Shown here in pieces: positions 1 to 8,334 of a stretch of 64,000 nt of DNA (its first letter is position 1; every line of letters begins with the position of its first letter). Location: assembly GCF_019042275.1 (NCBI RefSeq), contig NZ_JAHQCW010000002.1, forward strand, positions 156,588 through 220,587, given 5' to 3'. This DNA is from Diplocloster agilis. GTDB lineage: Bacteria; Bacillota; Clostridia; Lachnospirales; Lachnospiraceae. A program made the position numbers and the translations under genes. A model generated the notes under the pieces. It was not told the origin of the DNA. It worked only from the letters and a program-made list of their open reading frames with translations, and searched no databases.

Positions 1-714
1 TTCACTGGGGCCCGCGATGGAATCGATGCTCACATGACCGTACACGGCCTTCTTGGCTAAAGCCACGTAGATGTTGCCGGGCCCTACGATTTTATCCACC
101 TTGGGCACACTTTCCGTTCCAAAAGCCAGGGCGGCTATGGCTTGCGCCCCGCCCACACGGTAGATCCGGTCGATGCCTGCCTCATTGGCCGCCACTAAGG
201 TGACCGGATAGACTTTTCCGTCCCTCATCGGAGGCGTCGTCATAATAATCTCATCGACCCCGGCGACCTTGGCCGGAAGCACATTCATCAGTACGGACGA
301 TGGGTATACCGCTTTTCCTCCGGGCACATAGACGCCGACCCTTTTAAGGGGGGTCACTTTCTGGCCCAGCATGGAACCGTTGGGTTTACTGTCAAACCAG
401 CTGTACTGGCGCTGCTTCTCATGGTATTCCACGATATTCGCCTTCGCCTTGCGGATGATCTCTACCAGCTCCGGATCAACCAGCGTATAGGCTTCCTCGA
501 TCTCCTCTTTTGTCACCAGAATGGTGTCGGCCGTAACCACAGCGTGATCAAACCTCTCGGTGAAGGAAAATAGCGCCTGATCCTTCTTCTTCTTTACCTC
601 ATCTATAATCTGCGCCACCTGCTCTTCAAACTCTCCATAGCTGGAAGGGTTCCTTTTGAGCAGCTGTTCCTGAAGATTTTTTCTGGATTCTTCCGTAATC
701 TGTATCGTCTTCAT
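1..714 (-). CDS. hisD: Histidinol dehydrogenase, 3' part missing (window edge)
   Basis: HisD oxidises L-histidinol to L-histidine in two NAD-dependent steps, the last reactions of histidine synthesis. The first 238 codons are present, starting at an ATG at 714 preceded by GGAGGCAAGG. The rest lies beyond base 1. The translation starts MKTIQITEESRKN and contains the family segments RVGVYVPGGKAVYPSS, VGGAQAIAALAFGTESV and KIVGPGNIYVA, then IDSIAGPSE at the window edge. It is the third gene of a hisZ-hisG-hisD run with a 29 bp gap after hisG. The order is typical of Clostridia that use the short HisG with HisZ. The partial state is due to the window, not to gene decay. Confidence 0.95.
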   Translation of the reverse strand, partial: MKTIQITEESRKNLQEQLLKRNPSSYGEFEEQVAQIIDEVKKKKDQALFSFTERFDHAVVTADTILVTKEEIEEAYTLVDPELVEIIRKAKANIVEYHEKQRQYSWFDSKPNGSMLGQKVTPLKRVGVYVPGGKAVYPSSVLMNVLPAKVAGVDEIIMTTPPMRDGKVYPVTLVAANEAGIDRIYRVGGAQAIAALAFGTESVPKVDKIVGPGNIYVALAKKAVYGHVSIDSIAGPSE

Positions 715-743
715 GATAACCTTGCCTCCTGTATATGATAATA

Positions 744-1379
744 TTATAGAATCTTCTTCAAATCCTGAATAATCCGGCTGATCCGCTCATTTTCCATCTT
801 CATGCTGACCTGATTCACTACCATACGGGCGGACAATGGGCACACCTCTTCCAATACCTTCAGGCCGTTTTCTTTAAGGGTGGAGCCCGTCTCCACGATA
901 TCCACGATCACTTCCGACAGCCCCACGATAGGCGCCAGCTCGATGGAGCCATTTAATTTTATGATTTCCACCGTCTGGTGTTTCTTATTATAAAAATAGT
1001 CCTTCGCGATATTCGGATACTTCGTTGCCACCCGGATCAGCTCGTGGTGCTTTAATAATTCCCGGGCAGATTCCGGGCCGCACACGCACATCGTGCATTT
1101 TCCAAAGCCCAGATCCAAAACCTCGTACATTCTCCGGCCCTCTTCCAGTATGGTGTCCTTGCCGACGATCCCGATGTCGGCAGCGCCGTACTCTACATAG
1201 GTGGGAACATCCGGCCCCTTGGACAGGAAAAACTTAAGCTTCAGCTCCTCGTTCACAAAGATCAGCTTTCTGGACCCCTTGTCCTTCATCTCCTCGCAGG
1301 TTATTCCGATTTTTTCAAACATCTCCAGCGTCTTGCTGGCAAGCCGTCCTTTGCCCAATGCAAATGTCAAATATCTCAT
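744..1379 (-). CDS. hisG: ATP phosphoribosyltransferase, short catalytic subunit
   Basis: HisG catalyses the first committed step of histidine synthesis, joining ATP and PRPP. At 211 residues this is the short form, which lacks the C-terminal ACT-like regulatory domain and needs HisZ. Visible family features are the N-terminal FALGKGRL, the [12 protein letters not shown] segment near residues 64-75 and the PRPP-binding [14 protein letters not shown] at 160-173. It lies 2 bp downstream of hisZ, so the two subunits are probably translationally coupled. Feedback inhibition by histidine is expected to act through HisZ (family knowledge, not visible here). Confidence 0.97.
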   Translation of the reverse strand: MRYLTFALGKGRLASKTLEMFEKIGITCEEMKDKGSRKLIFVNEELKLKFFLSKGPDVPTYVEYGAADIGIVGKDTILEEGRRMYEVLDLGFGKCTMCVCGPESARELLKHHELIRVATKYPNIAKDYFYNKKHQTVEIIKLNGSIELAPIVGLSEVIVDIVETGSTLKENGLKVLEEVCPLSARMVVNQVSMKMENERISRIIQDLKKIL

Positions 1380-1381
1380 GT

Positions 1382-2647
1382 TTACACTCCTTCAATCAGA
1401 TCATTCAGGTTCACGGTCCGCCTGCTTCCATCTGACATATGTATCATTTCAATCTGCCCGTCAGGCCGCAGGACCAGGATTCCCCCGATCCGATTCTGCC
1501 TTGCGTACTCCAGGTATTCGCTCAGCTCATGATCCGGGCTTTTCCGTATCATTTCCACCTGGGCCCCCGTCTTTCTAAGCCCCACGGCCAAAGGGATCGC
1601 CGCCTGGCGAAGCGCCTCTTCATAGAGCAAAAGAGTAGCGCCGTTTGAAAGAGGAATATCGATCTTCTGTCTGGACAAGGCCATCATCAGCTGGTCTATC
1701 ACAATCGCGAAACCGATGGATGGCGCTTCCTTGCCAAAATGCCCCAGCAGATTATCATATCTGCCGCCTTTCACGATCGCGTCTCCGGTTCCGTAGGTAT
1801 ATGCCCGGAAAATCACGCCGGTATAATAGTGATATTTACTGATCATTCCCAGATCAAAAGAAATATACGGTTCATAGCCATAACAGCACATCACCTCATA
1901 CAGTTCCCTGAGGCGTTCCAGCGCCTGCAAGGATCTGTCATTGCGGGTCAGTTCCTTCGCCTCATCCAACACGGCAACACCGCCGAACAGCTCCGGCATT
2001 TTCAGAAATACCTGTTTTAACTCCCCGCTGAGCCGCTGCTCCTCCACCAGCTCCTCGATTCCGAAATGATTTTTATTGGATATCAGTTCCCGCAGCATTT
2101 CCTCGGTGTCTTCCTCGATTCCGGCCTGCTCCAGCAGCCCTTTGAAGAAATCAATCTGTCCGATGCTCACCTGGAAATCCTTCAATCCCGCTTTCAACAG
2201 CGCTTCCACCACCAGAGCGATCACCTCGGCGTCGGCATCCACACTTCCGTCCCCGATCAGCTCCGCACCCATCTGGGTGGTCTCCTTTAACCGGCCCTGA
2301 TAGCTGGAATGGTTGATGAAGGTATTTCCCATATAACACATGCGCAGCGGGAGCTTTTCCTCCATAAAATATTTGGCCGCAGAACGGGCGACGGACGGCG
2401 TGATGTCCGGCCGGAGCACCAAAGTATTCCCCTCCCGGTCAAAGAATTTGTACAGCTCTCTGGACGGCGTGGTCCCGATCTCCTTGCTGAACACATCAAA
2501 AAATTCGATGGTGGGCGTCTGAATATCCCGATATCCATATAGCTGCATAACCTGATGCAGATTTTCCTGCAACACATTTTTTCTGGCGCATTCTTCATTA
2601 TAAATATCCCGGACGCCCTCCGGCGTATGTAATAATTGCTGTTTCAT
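1382..2647 (-). CDS. hisZ: ATP phosphoribosyltransferase regulatory subunit
   Basis: HisZ is a histidyl-tRNA-synthetase-like protein that lacks aminoacylation activity and forms a hetero-octamer with short HisG. The 421 residues carry class II synthetase-like segments: TPEGVRDIY at the N-terminus, [23 protein letters not shown] (motif 2 region) and [13 protein letters not shown]. The gene sits directly before hisG rather than next to a tRNA gene, which favours HisZ over true HisS. GGAGG lies 6 bp before the ATG. A leader of roughly 110 bases separates it from the promoter; no T-box is evident there. Confidence 0.95.
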   Translation of the reverse strand: MKQQLLHTPEGVRDIYNEECARKNVLQENLHQVMQLYGYRDIQTPTIEFFDVFSKEIGTTPSRELYKFFDREGNTLVLRPDITPSVARSAAKYFMEEKLPLRMCYMGNTFINHSSYQGRLKETTQMGAELIGDGSVDADAEVIALVVEALLKAGLKDFQVSIGQIDFFKGLLEQAGIEEDTEEMLRELISNKNHFGIEELVEEQRLSGELKQVFLKMPELFGGVAVLDEAKELTRNDRSLQALERLRELYEVMCCYGYEPYISFDLGMISKYHYYTGVIFRAYTYGTGDAIVKGGRYDNLLGHFGKEAPSIGFAIVIDQLMMALSRQKIDIPLSNGATLLLYEEALRQAAIPLAVGLRKTGAQVEMIRKSPDHELSEYLEYARQNRIGGILVLRPDGQIEMIHMSDGSRRTVNLNDLIEGV

Positions 2648-2764
2648 AACTGCCTCCGTTTCCTGACCTTTGCCGCCCGCTTTGATCCGTCATTCTTCGA
2701 TCTGAATTACTTTATCGATTTAAAGTGATAATTCTCTAATTTGGTAGCAAAGTAAATCTCATAT

Positions 2765-2793
2765 ATTATAATAGTAAACCGAATACTTGTCAA
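2765..2793 (-). promoter_or_regulatory. Consensus sigma-A promoter of the his operon
   Basis: On the minus strand TTGACA (2788-2793) and TATAAT (2765-2770) are separated by exactly 17 bp, a perfect consensus promoter. The -35 box overlaps the recU stop codon, so the his operon starts inside the end of recU. The predicted transcript begins near 2757. Confidence 0.85.
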
Positions 2794-3344
2794 TCCCTTT
2801 GATCCAGATCTTCATCCCTTTGATCCAGATCTTTCTGCAGCGCATCCAGATACGGAACCATCACGCCTTTTCCCGGATGTATCTCGAATCCCTGCTCCAG
2901 TTCCTCCATGCGAAAGCTCTTGCGTCCGCCATTTTCAGCCCTGCTCCAGAATTTCTGCAGCTGCCGGAAGGTAAGATAGTAAAAAAAGTTCTCCGAAGTA
3001 TAAAAAAGAAGGAGAAATGCGATTCCTCCCTGATGTTCAAACTCTTCCATAAATTGCATCTGATGTGCATGGACATTCTGAAGCGGAAATGTCTGTGTCG
3101 TACACTCTTTCGCGTCGAAGCAGACCGGTATTCCCTGAATAGCCCCTATGTAATCCACCGTACTTTTCTGTTCAAAGTACGCCAGGGTAATATGCCGGTT
3201 ATCCTTATCAATCTTAATGGGGGTAATAGGGGTCGGGACCTTCTGAATCAAAGCCAGTCCCTTCTCCCGGTATATATCATTGGTCCGGTTAATCAGCTCC
3301 TCCAGGGTAGAACCCCTTAAGCCTCTTGAATTCCAGGTAGCCAT
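2790..3344 (-). CDS. recU: Holliday junction resolvase RecU
   Basis: RecU is the Bacillota Holliday junction endonuclease used in recombination and chromosome segregation. The 184 residues show the family pattern: RGLRGSTLEELINRTNDIY near the N-terminus, KSTVDYIGAIQGIPVCFDAKE around residues 60-80 with the catalytic D and E-x-K, then FPLQNVHAHQMQFM. GGAGGG precedes the ATG. The C-terminus ends in a duplicated DLDQRD peptide produced by a 21 bp tandem duplication, probably dispensable. It follows lepB by 12 bp, so the two are probably cotranscribed. RecU is more often next to a PBP1 gene, so this neighbourhood is slightly unusual. Confidence 0.93.
   Translation of the reverse strand: MATWNSRGLRGSTLEELINRTNDIYREKGLALIQKVPTPITPIKIDKDNRHITLAYFEQKSTVDYIGAIQGIPVCFDAKECTTQTFPLQNVHAHQMQFMEEFEHQGGIAFLLLFYTSENFFYYLTFRQLQKFWSRAENGGRKSFRMEELEQGFEIHPGKGVMVPYLDALQKDLDQRDEDLDQRD
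2794..2833. repeat. 21 bp tandem duplication in the recU 3' end
   Basis: The same 19 bases occur at 2794-2812 and 2815-2833. In recU they encode two DLDQRD copies. The duplication keeps the frame and adds seven residues immediately upstream of the his promoter. Confidence 0.9.
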
Positions 3345-3356
3345 CTCATCCCTCCG

Positions 3357-3911
3357 TCAATGCAGCATCTGAAAGCCCGGATAATATTTAAAATACGCTT
3401 TCCCGATCAGCTCATCCTCAGTCACATACGTGTGATCCCAGAATCTCGAGTCATGGGAATCATTCCGGTTATCCCCCATCATAAAATAGCAGCCCGCCGG
3501 TACGGTAAAGGTGCCAAATGATCCATAAGGGGTCTCTTTCAGATAAGGTTCATCCAGAGGGGTATCGCTGCCGTTGATATAGACCTTTCCGTCCACGATC
3601 TCAATGGAATCTCCCGGAAGCCCAATCACTCTTTTCACAAAATTCTGGGACTCGTCATCGGGGAACTTAAATACCACGATGTCTCCCCGCTCCGGGCCTT
3701 TAAACCAATAAGACACTCTCAGGCCCATAATATGGTCTCCCGCCTTGATCGTATTCTCCATCGACTTGGTGGGGACTTCCGCATTGACCAGAATAAACGC
3801 GTTCAAAAACAAGGCCAGCGCCACTGCGAACACGATAACTCCAACCCAGCTTAAGATCTCCCTCCCTATACTCACTTCTTTGTTTTCAGTTTCTCTATTG
3901 TCTTTTGCCAT
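3357..3911 (-). CDS. lepB: Type I signal peptidase
   Basis: This membrane serine protease removes signal peptides from exported proteins. The 184-residue protein has one N-terminal membrane segment (about residues 20-42) followed by the catalytic serine in VPTKSMENT (Ser50) and the general-base lysine in FVKRVIGLPGD (Lys93). Box E is visible as MGDNRNDSHDSRFW. The size fits the compact Gram-positive SipS type. A promoter lies 50-80 bp upstream. The downstream recU is close enough for cotranscription. Confidence 0.96.
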   Translation of the reverse strand: MAKDNRETENKEVSIGREILSWVGVIVFAVALALFLNAFILVNAEVPTKSMENTIKAGDHIMGLRVSYWFKGPERGDIVVFKFPDDESQNFVKRVIGLPGDSIEIVDGKVYINGSDTPLDEPYLKETPYGSFGTFTVPAGCYFMMGDNRNDSHDSRFWDHTYVTEDELIGKAYFKYYPGFQMLH

Positions 3912-3960
3912 GAATAAAAAGCCTCCGTTACTTGATAAAGCGCAAGCGCACTTCTCAACT

Positions 3961-3990
3961 ATTATAACACCACTTTCATAAAATTACCAA
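3961..3990 (-). promoter_or_regulatory. Probable promoter of lepB-recU
   Basis: TTGGTA (3985-3990) and TATAAT (3961-3966) on the minus strand are separated by 18 bp, about 50 bp before the lepB start. Confidence 0.6.
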
Positions 3991-4038
3991 TAAATTTGAC
4001 AAAGGCTGCGGGCGGGCTTCATCCCGCCTTCCCATGTA

Positions 4039-4087
4039 AAAAAAAGCAAAACCGCCGTCAGCATCCGAAAAAGCTGAACCGGCGGTT
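4039..4087 (-). terminator. Intrinsic terminator after the cytidylate-kinase-like gene
   Basis: On the minus strand a GC-rich hairpin (AACCGCCG paired with CGGCGGTT, extended by TCAGC/GCTGA) is followed by a T-rich tract. It lies just past the stop at 4120 and isolates that gene from lepB. Confidence 0.85.
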
Positions 4088-4119
4088 CCGTCATCGATCT
4101 ATTTAAAATTAATAAAAGC

Positions 4120-4758
4120 TTACAGTTTGGGTTCCGGAGTGGATTCCTTGATTTCTACGAAATCGAGGATCATTTTGACCGCTCCTTCAACTCCCAGGAT
4201 TCCGCTGTCTACGCTTAAGTTGTATCCGGCGGCCTCGCCCCACTTCTTACTGGAATAGTAATTATAATAGCTGGCTCTTTTTTTATCGGTCTTGTGGATG
4301 ATGTCTTTTGCCTTCGCATCCGTCAAGTCATAGATCCGGGCAATACGGCGGATCCGCGCCTGAATGTCCGCATGAACAAATACGCTTACCATATTCGGAT
4401 AGTCCGCCAGCGCGTAATCCGCACAGCGTCCAACTAATATACAGGGGCCTTCGTCTGCGATTTTTTTAATGGCGTCGAATTGTGCCAGAAATACCTTATG
4501 GTTGATGGGCATATCTGAAAATGCCGCGGAAGAATATCCCAGGGAATATGTATCCATGACCAGGGAATATAAGAAACTGTTAGTGGGCTTTTCGTCATGA
4601 TTTTCAAATAATTCCTCACAGATCCCGCTCTCTTTTGCTGCTACCGCCAGCAATTCTTTATCGTAACATTTGATTCCGAGCTTTTCCGCTACTTTTCTTC
4701 CAATCTCACGGCCACCGCTGCCGTACTGCCTTCCGATCGTAATAATAGTATTACCCAT
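4120..4758 (-). CDS. Cytidylate kinase-like family protein
   Basis: This is a P-loop nucleoside-monophosphate-kinase-like protein of the cytidylate kinase-like family common in Clostridia. The substrate is not established. The start is placed at the ATG at 4758 because AAGGAGAG lies 8 bp upstream and the protein then begins MGNTIITIGRQYGSGGREIG, with the P-loop at the N-terminus; a longer frame to 4818 lacks such a site. Other features are ILVGRCADYAL and an arginine-rich lid-like segment ARIRRIARIYDL. It is monocistronic, with its own promoter and terminator. It is not canonical Cmk, which normally neighbours rpsA or ispH. Confidence 0.85.
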   Translation of the reverse strand: MGNTIITIGRQYGSGGREIGRKVAEKLGIKCYDKELLAVAAKESGICEELFENHDEKPTNSFLYSLVMDTYSLGYSSAAFSDMPINHKVFLAQFDAIKKIADEGPCILVGRCADYALADYPNMVSVFVHADIQARIRRIARIYDLTDAKAKDIIHKTDKKRASYYNYYSSKKWGEAAGYNLSVDSGILGVEGAVKMILDFVEIKESTPEPKL

Positions 4759-4846
4759 ACGATTCACTCTCCTTTTGGGCTTCGGCATCTTCTTTCCCGA
4801 AGGATGTCTGATTACCAATATGAAAGCCGCTCCTTGTTGTATATTT

Positions 4847-4875
4847 ATTATAACCCAATCGATCTGAAATGTAAA
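4847..4875 (-). promoter_or_regulatory. Promoter of the cytidylate-kinase-like gene
   Basis: TTTACA (4870-4875) and TATAAT (4847-4852) on the minus strand, 17 bp apart, about 90 bp before the chosen start. Confidence 0.7.
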
Positions 4876-4926
4876 ATATTTTTAAGGACCGGGAGAAACC
4901 GCACTTTCCTATGGAAAAAAAGCGGA

Positions 4927-5844
4927 TCAGGAGATCCGCAGGGCATTTAACAAATCTGTGAAATAAGGAGGAAGAGGGGCGGTGTATTCTACATACTTCA
5001 ACGTGGTGGGATGAATAAAGCCCAATACCATGGCGTGCAGGGTTTGGCCCTGCAGGCCTTTTACGGGACACTTAGCGGGGCCGTACACCTCGTCTCCCAA
5101 TAGCGGGTGGCCGATACTGGCCATATGGACACGGATCTGATGGGTCCTGCCGGTCTCCAATTCACATTCAATGTAGGTGAAGTTGCGCAGAGGCTCCAGA
5201 ATATGATAGTGGGTGACCGCTTCTTTACCGTTTTTTGGGTTGACGGCCATTTTTTTCCGGTCAATGGAATGCCGCCCGATCGGGGCGTTGATGATGCCAT
5301 CTTCCTTCAGAACCCCATGCACAATGGCGCGGTAGCGCCGGGTGATGGAATGGACTTTGAGCTGGTCCGCCAGGCAGTTATGCGCCCGGTCGTTTTTACA
5401 GACCACCAGGACGCCGGTGGTGTCGCGATCAATCCGGTGGACGATACCGGGGCGGGTGATTCCGTTGATGCCGGACAGCTGGCCTTTACAGTGGAACATA
5501 AGGGCGTTGACCAGGGTCCCGCCGGAATGACCGGCCGCCGGATGGACCACCATGCCCTTGGGTTTATTGACCAGGATTAAGTCGTCGTCCTCATACAGGA
5601 TGTCCAGCGGAATATTCTCCGGTTTGATATCCGGCTCCGCCAGATCCGGCACCAGCACTTCTATTTTATCTTCGGCGGCTGTCTTGCTGCTGGGGCGCGC
5701 CAGCCCACCGTTGATGGTGATCTGCCCGTCCTTTAACAGCTTTTGCAGATAAGAACGTGAGAAATCTCCCATCATAGATGAGAGATATTTATCGATTCGC
5801 TGGCCGGACTGTGTATCAGACACCTGGAATTCATATTTGGTCAT
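4927..5844 (-). CDS. RluD-family ribosomal large subunit pseudouridine synthase
   Basis: Converts uridine to pseudouridine in 23S rRNA; the exact target site cannot be read from sequence. The 305 residues contain an N-terminal S4 RNA-binding domain (about 15-75, QRIDKYLSSM and LLKDGQITING) and the RluA-type catalytic domain with HRIDRDTTGVLVV, where Asp139 is the expected catalytic residue. GRTHQIRVHMASIGHPLLGD is the conserved C-terminal motif. The start overlaps the lspA end by 14 bp, implying translational coupling. Pairing of lspA with this gene is common in Bacillota. Confidence 0.93.
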   Translation of the reverse strand: MTKYEFQVSDTQSGQRIDKYLSSMMGDFSRSYLQKLLKDGQITINGGLARPSSKTAAEDKIEVLVPDLAEPDIKPENIPLDILYEDDDLILVNKPKGMVVHPAAGHSGGTLVNALMFHCKGQLSGINGITRPGIVHRIDRDTTGVLVVCKNDRAHNCLADQLKVHSITRRYRAIVHGVLKEDGIINAPIGRHSIDRKKMAVNPKNGKEAVTHYHILEPLRNFTYIECELETGRTHQIRVHMASIGHPLLGDEVYGPAKCPVKGLQGQTLHAMVLGFIHPTTLKYVEYTAPLPPYFTDLLNALRIS

Positions 5845-6385
5845 TGTCTGTCTTGGACTCCTTTTGGGATCGGTATTTCTTGGGTATCAGGTTTTCAAAG
5901 TCTCCGTCTTTGTAGTAGAACAGGTAGAGGATGATCAGCATGACTGCGGACAGAGTTACATAGCAGTCGGCCACATTGAATATCGGGAAATTGATCAGTT
6001 CAAAATAGAAGAAATCAACTACAAAGTTTCTGGTCAGCCGGTCTATCAGGTTGCCCAGTGCTCCCGCCAACAAAAAGCACAGAACAATACGCAGAATCCG
6101 GAATTTCCGTTCATAGGGAAGGCGGTAGTAGGCATAGCCAAACACGGCCACGATGATCACCGCCATGATGGCGAACAGCCACTGGCGTCCCTGCATCATG
6201 CCGAATGCCGCGCCTCTGTTTTCCAGATATTGCAGGCTGAACACACCGTCGATGAGCGGGTGGGAGGCTTCTTTTAAATGGCGTACCGCCAGCAGTTTTG
6301 TCCACTGGTCCAAAAGGATCAGGGCAAGCATCCCGATTATACCACATATACAACTGTTACGTTTTCTCGTCTTTTCGCTAGTCAT
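5831..6385 (-). CDS. lspA: Lipoprotein signal peptidase (signal peptidase II)
   Basis: Aspartyl membrane protease that cleaves prolipoproteins after diacylglyceryl transfer. Four hydrophobic segments span 184 residues. The family motifs are LDQWTK, NRGAAFGM, GNLIDRL, FVVDF and FNVADCYV; Asp124 (VVDF) and Asp140 (NVAD) match the catalytic dyad. It overlaps aroB by 8 bp upstream and the RluD-type gene by 14 bp downstream, so all three are read as one unit. Substrates would include the lipoproteins encoded elsewhere in the window (dacA-like, msmE-like and RbsB-like proteins). Confidence 0.96.
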   Translation of the reverse strand: MTSEKTRKRNSCICGIIGMLALILLDQWTKLLAVRHLKEASHPLIDGVFSLQYLENRGAAFGMMQGRQWLFAIMAVIIVAVFGYAYYRLPYERKFRILRIVLCFLLAGALGNLIDRLTRNFVVDFFYFELINFPIFNVADCYVTLSAVMLIILYLFYYKDGDFENLIPKKYRSQKESKTDNDQI

Positions 6386-7487
6386 TTAGGTCCTCACTTT
6401 TTACGGATATATATTCTATGGCTTCTCTCATTTCCTGTTCTGTTACGGTTTTGTCGATAACCGCTTTACCAATGCCTTTCAGCAGAATATATTTCACCTG
6501 GCCGCCGGACATCTTCTTATCGGATCTGCTGGTTTCAATGATATCTTCCGTGCTAAGGCCCGTTAAGGAGATAGGAAGCCCGAATCCTACGAACATATCC
6601 CGGATCTCAAAGAACTCTTCCTCTGAAAGACTCCCCCTCTGCCAGGAGATATAGGCGGCTGCTACGCAGCCCAGTGCAACACACTCTCCGTGAAGCATCG
6701 TAAAGTCTTTTAATTTTTCTATGGCATGGCCAATGGTGTGGCCGAAATTTAAAAGGGCGCGTTCCCCTTGTTCCGTGGGATCTTTTTCCACTACCGCTCT
6801 TTTTATGATACAGCTTTCCGCGATCAGGCGCTGTAATACTTCCGGCTCCTTTTCCTCAATCTCGTAAAGGTTGCCCAGGATCCATTCATAATAGGAAGCG
6901 TTCCGAATCAGGCCATGTTTGAGCACCTCTCCCATTCCCGAGGCAAACTGTCTGTCATCTAAGGTATCCAGGGTGTGCAGGTTGATATAGACCAGTTTGG
7001 GCATATGAAAAGCGCCCACCATGTTCTTATAGCAGTCAAAGTCCACCCCTGTCTTTCCGCCGATGCTGGAATCCACCTGGGACAGTAATGTGGTCGGAAT
7101 CTGAATAAAATCTATGCCCCGCAGATAAGTAGCCGCTGCGAACCCGGTCAAATCCCCCACCACGCCGCCTCCGAGAGCGATGAGAACGTCTTTTCTCTCA
7201 AAGTGATTTTGGATCAGATGTTCATAGAGTTTCTTAACGGTATCCAGCGTCTTGCTGGCTTCCCCCGCCTCAAATATGAACTCGGTTACGGACTCTTCCA
7301 CCGGGATCAGAGACTCTTTTAACTGATCCGCATAGAGGGGGGCCACATGGCTGTCCGTGACAATACACACTTTTTTCCGGACCATGCCGGTCTCTTCAAG
7401 CGCAGCCGGCAGAGCCTGAAAATCCGGCTCCAGCAGTATATCATAACATTTGATTCCATCCTTTTTTACTTGTAGTCTCTCAGCCAT
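6378..7487 (-). CDS. aroB: 3-dehydroquinate synthase
   Basis: Second enzyme of the shikimate pathway, converting DAHP to 3-dehydroquinate with NAD and a divalent metal. The 369 residues contain the NAD-binding ALGGGVVGDLTGFAAATYLRG, TTLLSQVDSSIGGKTGVD, the metal-ligand region LNFGHTIGHAIE and the downstream LHGECVALG histidine. GGAGG stands 6 bp before the ATG. The gene heads aroB-lspA-RluD with 8 and 14 bp overlaps and is not with other aro genes here. A terminator and a structured region lie between it and sepF upstream. Confidence 0.96.
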   Translation of the reverse strand: MAERLQVKKDGIKCYDILLEPDFQALPAALEETGMVRKKVCIVTDSHVAPLYADQLKESLIPVEESVTEFIFEAGEASKTLDTVKKLYEHLIQNHFERKDVLIALGGGVVGDLTGFAAATYLRGIDFIQIPTTLLSQVDSSIGGKTGVDFDCYKNMVGAFHMPKLVYINLHTLDTLDDRQFASGMGEVLKHGLIRNASYYEWILGNLYEIEEKEPEVLQRLIAESCIIKRAVVEKDPTEQGERALLNFGHTIGHAIEKLKDFTMLHGECVALGCVAAAYISWQRGSLSEEEFFEIRDMFVGFGLPISLTGLSTEDIIETSRSDKKMSGGQVKYILLKGIGKAVIDKTVTEQEMREAIEYISVKSEDLND

Positions 7488-7581
7488 TTTATCCTCCAGT
7501 ACGCATTTGCCGCGCCAAACATATTTGCGAAAGCAGGTTCAAAAGAACTTATCTTTCGTATCCATCCAACCATTCCATTCC

Positions 7582-7623
7582 AAAAGAAAGAGCATCAGGA
7601 GTAAAAGCTTCTTACTGACGCTC
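7582..7623 (-). terminator. Terminator downstream of sepF
   Basis: On the minus strand GAGCGTCAG pairs with CTGATGCTC (one G-T pair) around a short internal arm, followed by TTTCTTTT. It lies about 110 bp past the sepF stop and separates the sepF cluster from aroB. Confidence 0.75.
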
Positions 7624-7630
7624 TGCACAG

Positions 7631-7686
7631 ACATAGCCGCCGAACCGTACCATCATTACGGATATAATCTCCCGTCCCGGCTATGT
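7631..7686 (-). other. Structured intergenic region between sepF and aroB
   Basis: A perfect 9 bp inverted repeat (ACATAGCCG at 7631-7639, CGGCTATGT at 7678-7686) encloses a second 5 bp hairpin (7645-7649 with 7657-7661). With the terminator at 7582-7623 it would form a multi-stem RNA 3' of sepF. It matches no riboswitch class I could recall. It may be an sRNA or an mRNA 3' structure. Confidence 0.4.
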
Positions 7687-7735
7687 AACATATGTAATTG
7701 GTGTCTCTATTCCCGCCTATCCTGTGCCGGATGCT

Positions 7736-8260
7736 TTAGAAATCCGTCTGGATAGCCGGCACATCGAACGCGCCGTTTAAGATATCCTGAAGATCTCCGG
7801 AAATATCCACACTGGAAGGCGTCACTATGAAAATGAAACTGGAAATCTTTTGCAGGTTTCCGTTGATGGCAAAGCAGGACCCGGAGGTGAAATCAATGAT
7901 CCGCTGCGCCAGCTCCATATCCAACCCTTCCATATTCAAGACTACGGTCCTGTCCGACAACAGGGTCTCGGTGATCTCCCTGGTATCCTCAAAAGAAGTG
8001 GGTTTAATCACACAGACTTCCATTCCACTGCCGGTCCTTCTGGGCTGGCGCATCGGGGTTACCTTATTACTTGCCTGCTTCATAGGTTTTACCTTGGCCG
8101 GCTTCTCATCCATGAAATCGTCATCATCGTCTATATCGGTTTTCTTAAATTTTCTTTTCTTTGGTGTATCGTCAAATTCTTCATCATCGAAGAAATCGTC
8201 ATCAAAATCGTCATCATCATTCAGTTTCATCGCATCCAAAAACTTGTCCAAAACGCCCAT
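7736..8260 (-). CDS. sepF: Cell division protein SepF
   Basis: SepF is a membrane-anchored FtsZ partner that helps align the division ring in Gram-positive bacteria. The start MGVLDKFLDAMKL resembles the amphipathic membrane-binding helix of the family. Residues 95-174 carry the SepF fold (EVCVIKPTSFEDTREITETL, RIIDFTSGSCFAINGNLQKI, FIVTPSSVDISG). The linker between is extremely rich in aspartate (LNDDDDFDDDFFDDEEFDD) and then lysine, and is likely disordered. It follows yggS by about 75 bp, as in the conserved ylm cluster of Bacillota. A terminator follows. Confidence 0.95.
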   Translation of the reverse strand: MGVLDKFLDAMKLNDDDDFDDDFFDDEEFDDTPKKRKFKKTDIDDDDDFMDEKPAKVKPMKQASNKVTPMRQPRRTGSGMEVCVIKPTSFEDTREITETLLSDRTVVLNMEGLDMELAQRIIDFTSGSCFAINGNLQKISSFIFIVTPSSVDISGDLQDILNGAFDVPAIQTDF

Positions 8261-8334
8261 GACTAACTCTCCTATCTATATCCTATTCGTTCCCGCGCGG
8301 CCATAAACCGCACGCTTATCCTAATGGCATCGGA

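Noticed and set aside
2648-2757. T-box or attenuator in the his leader
   Set aside because: The leader is about 110 bases and no T-box core, terminator-antiterminator pair or histidine-rich leader peptide is visible.
4759-4818. Longer start for the cytidylate-kinase-like gene
   Set aside because: The extra residues are basic and precede the P-loop without a ribosome site, whereas AAGGAGAG fits the ATG at 4758.
5107-5580. Long plus-strand open frame opposite the RluD-type gene
   Set aside because: It lies wholly antisense to a clear conserved gene and shows no recognisable protein features.
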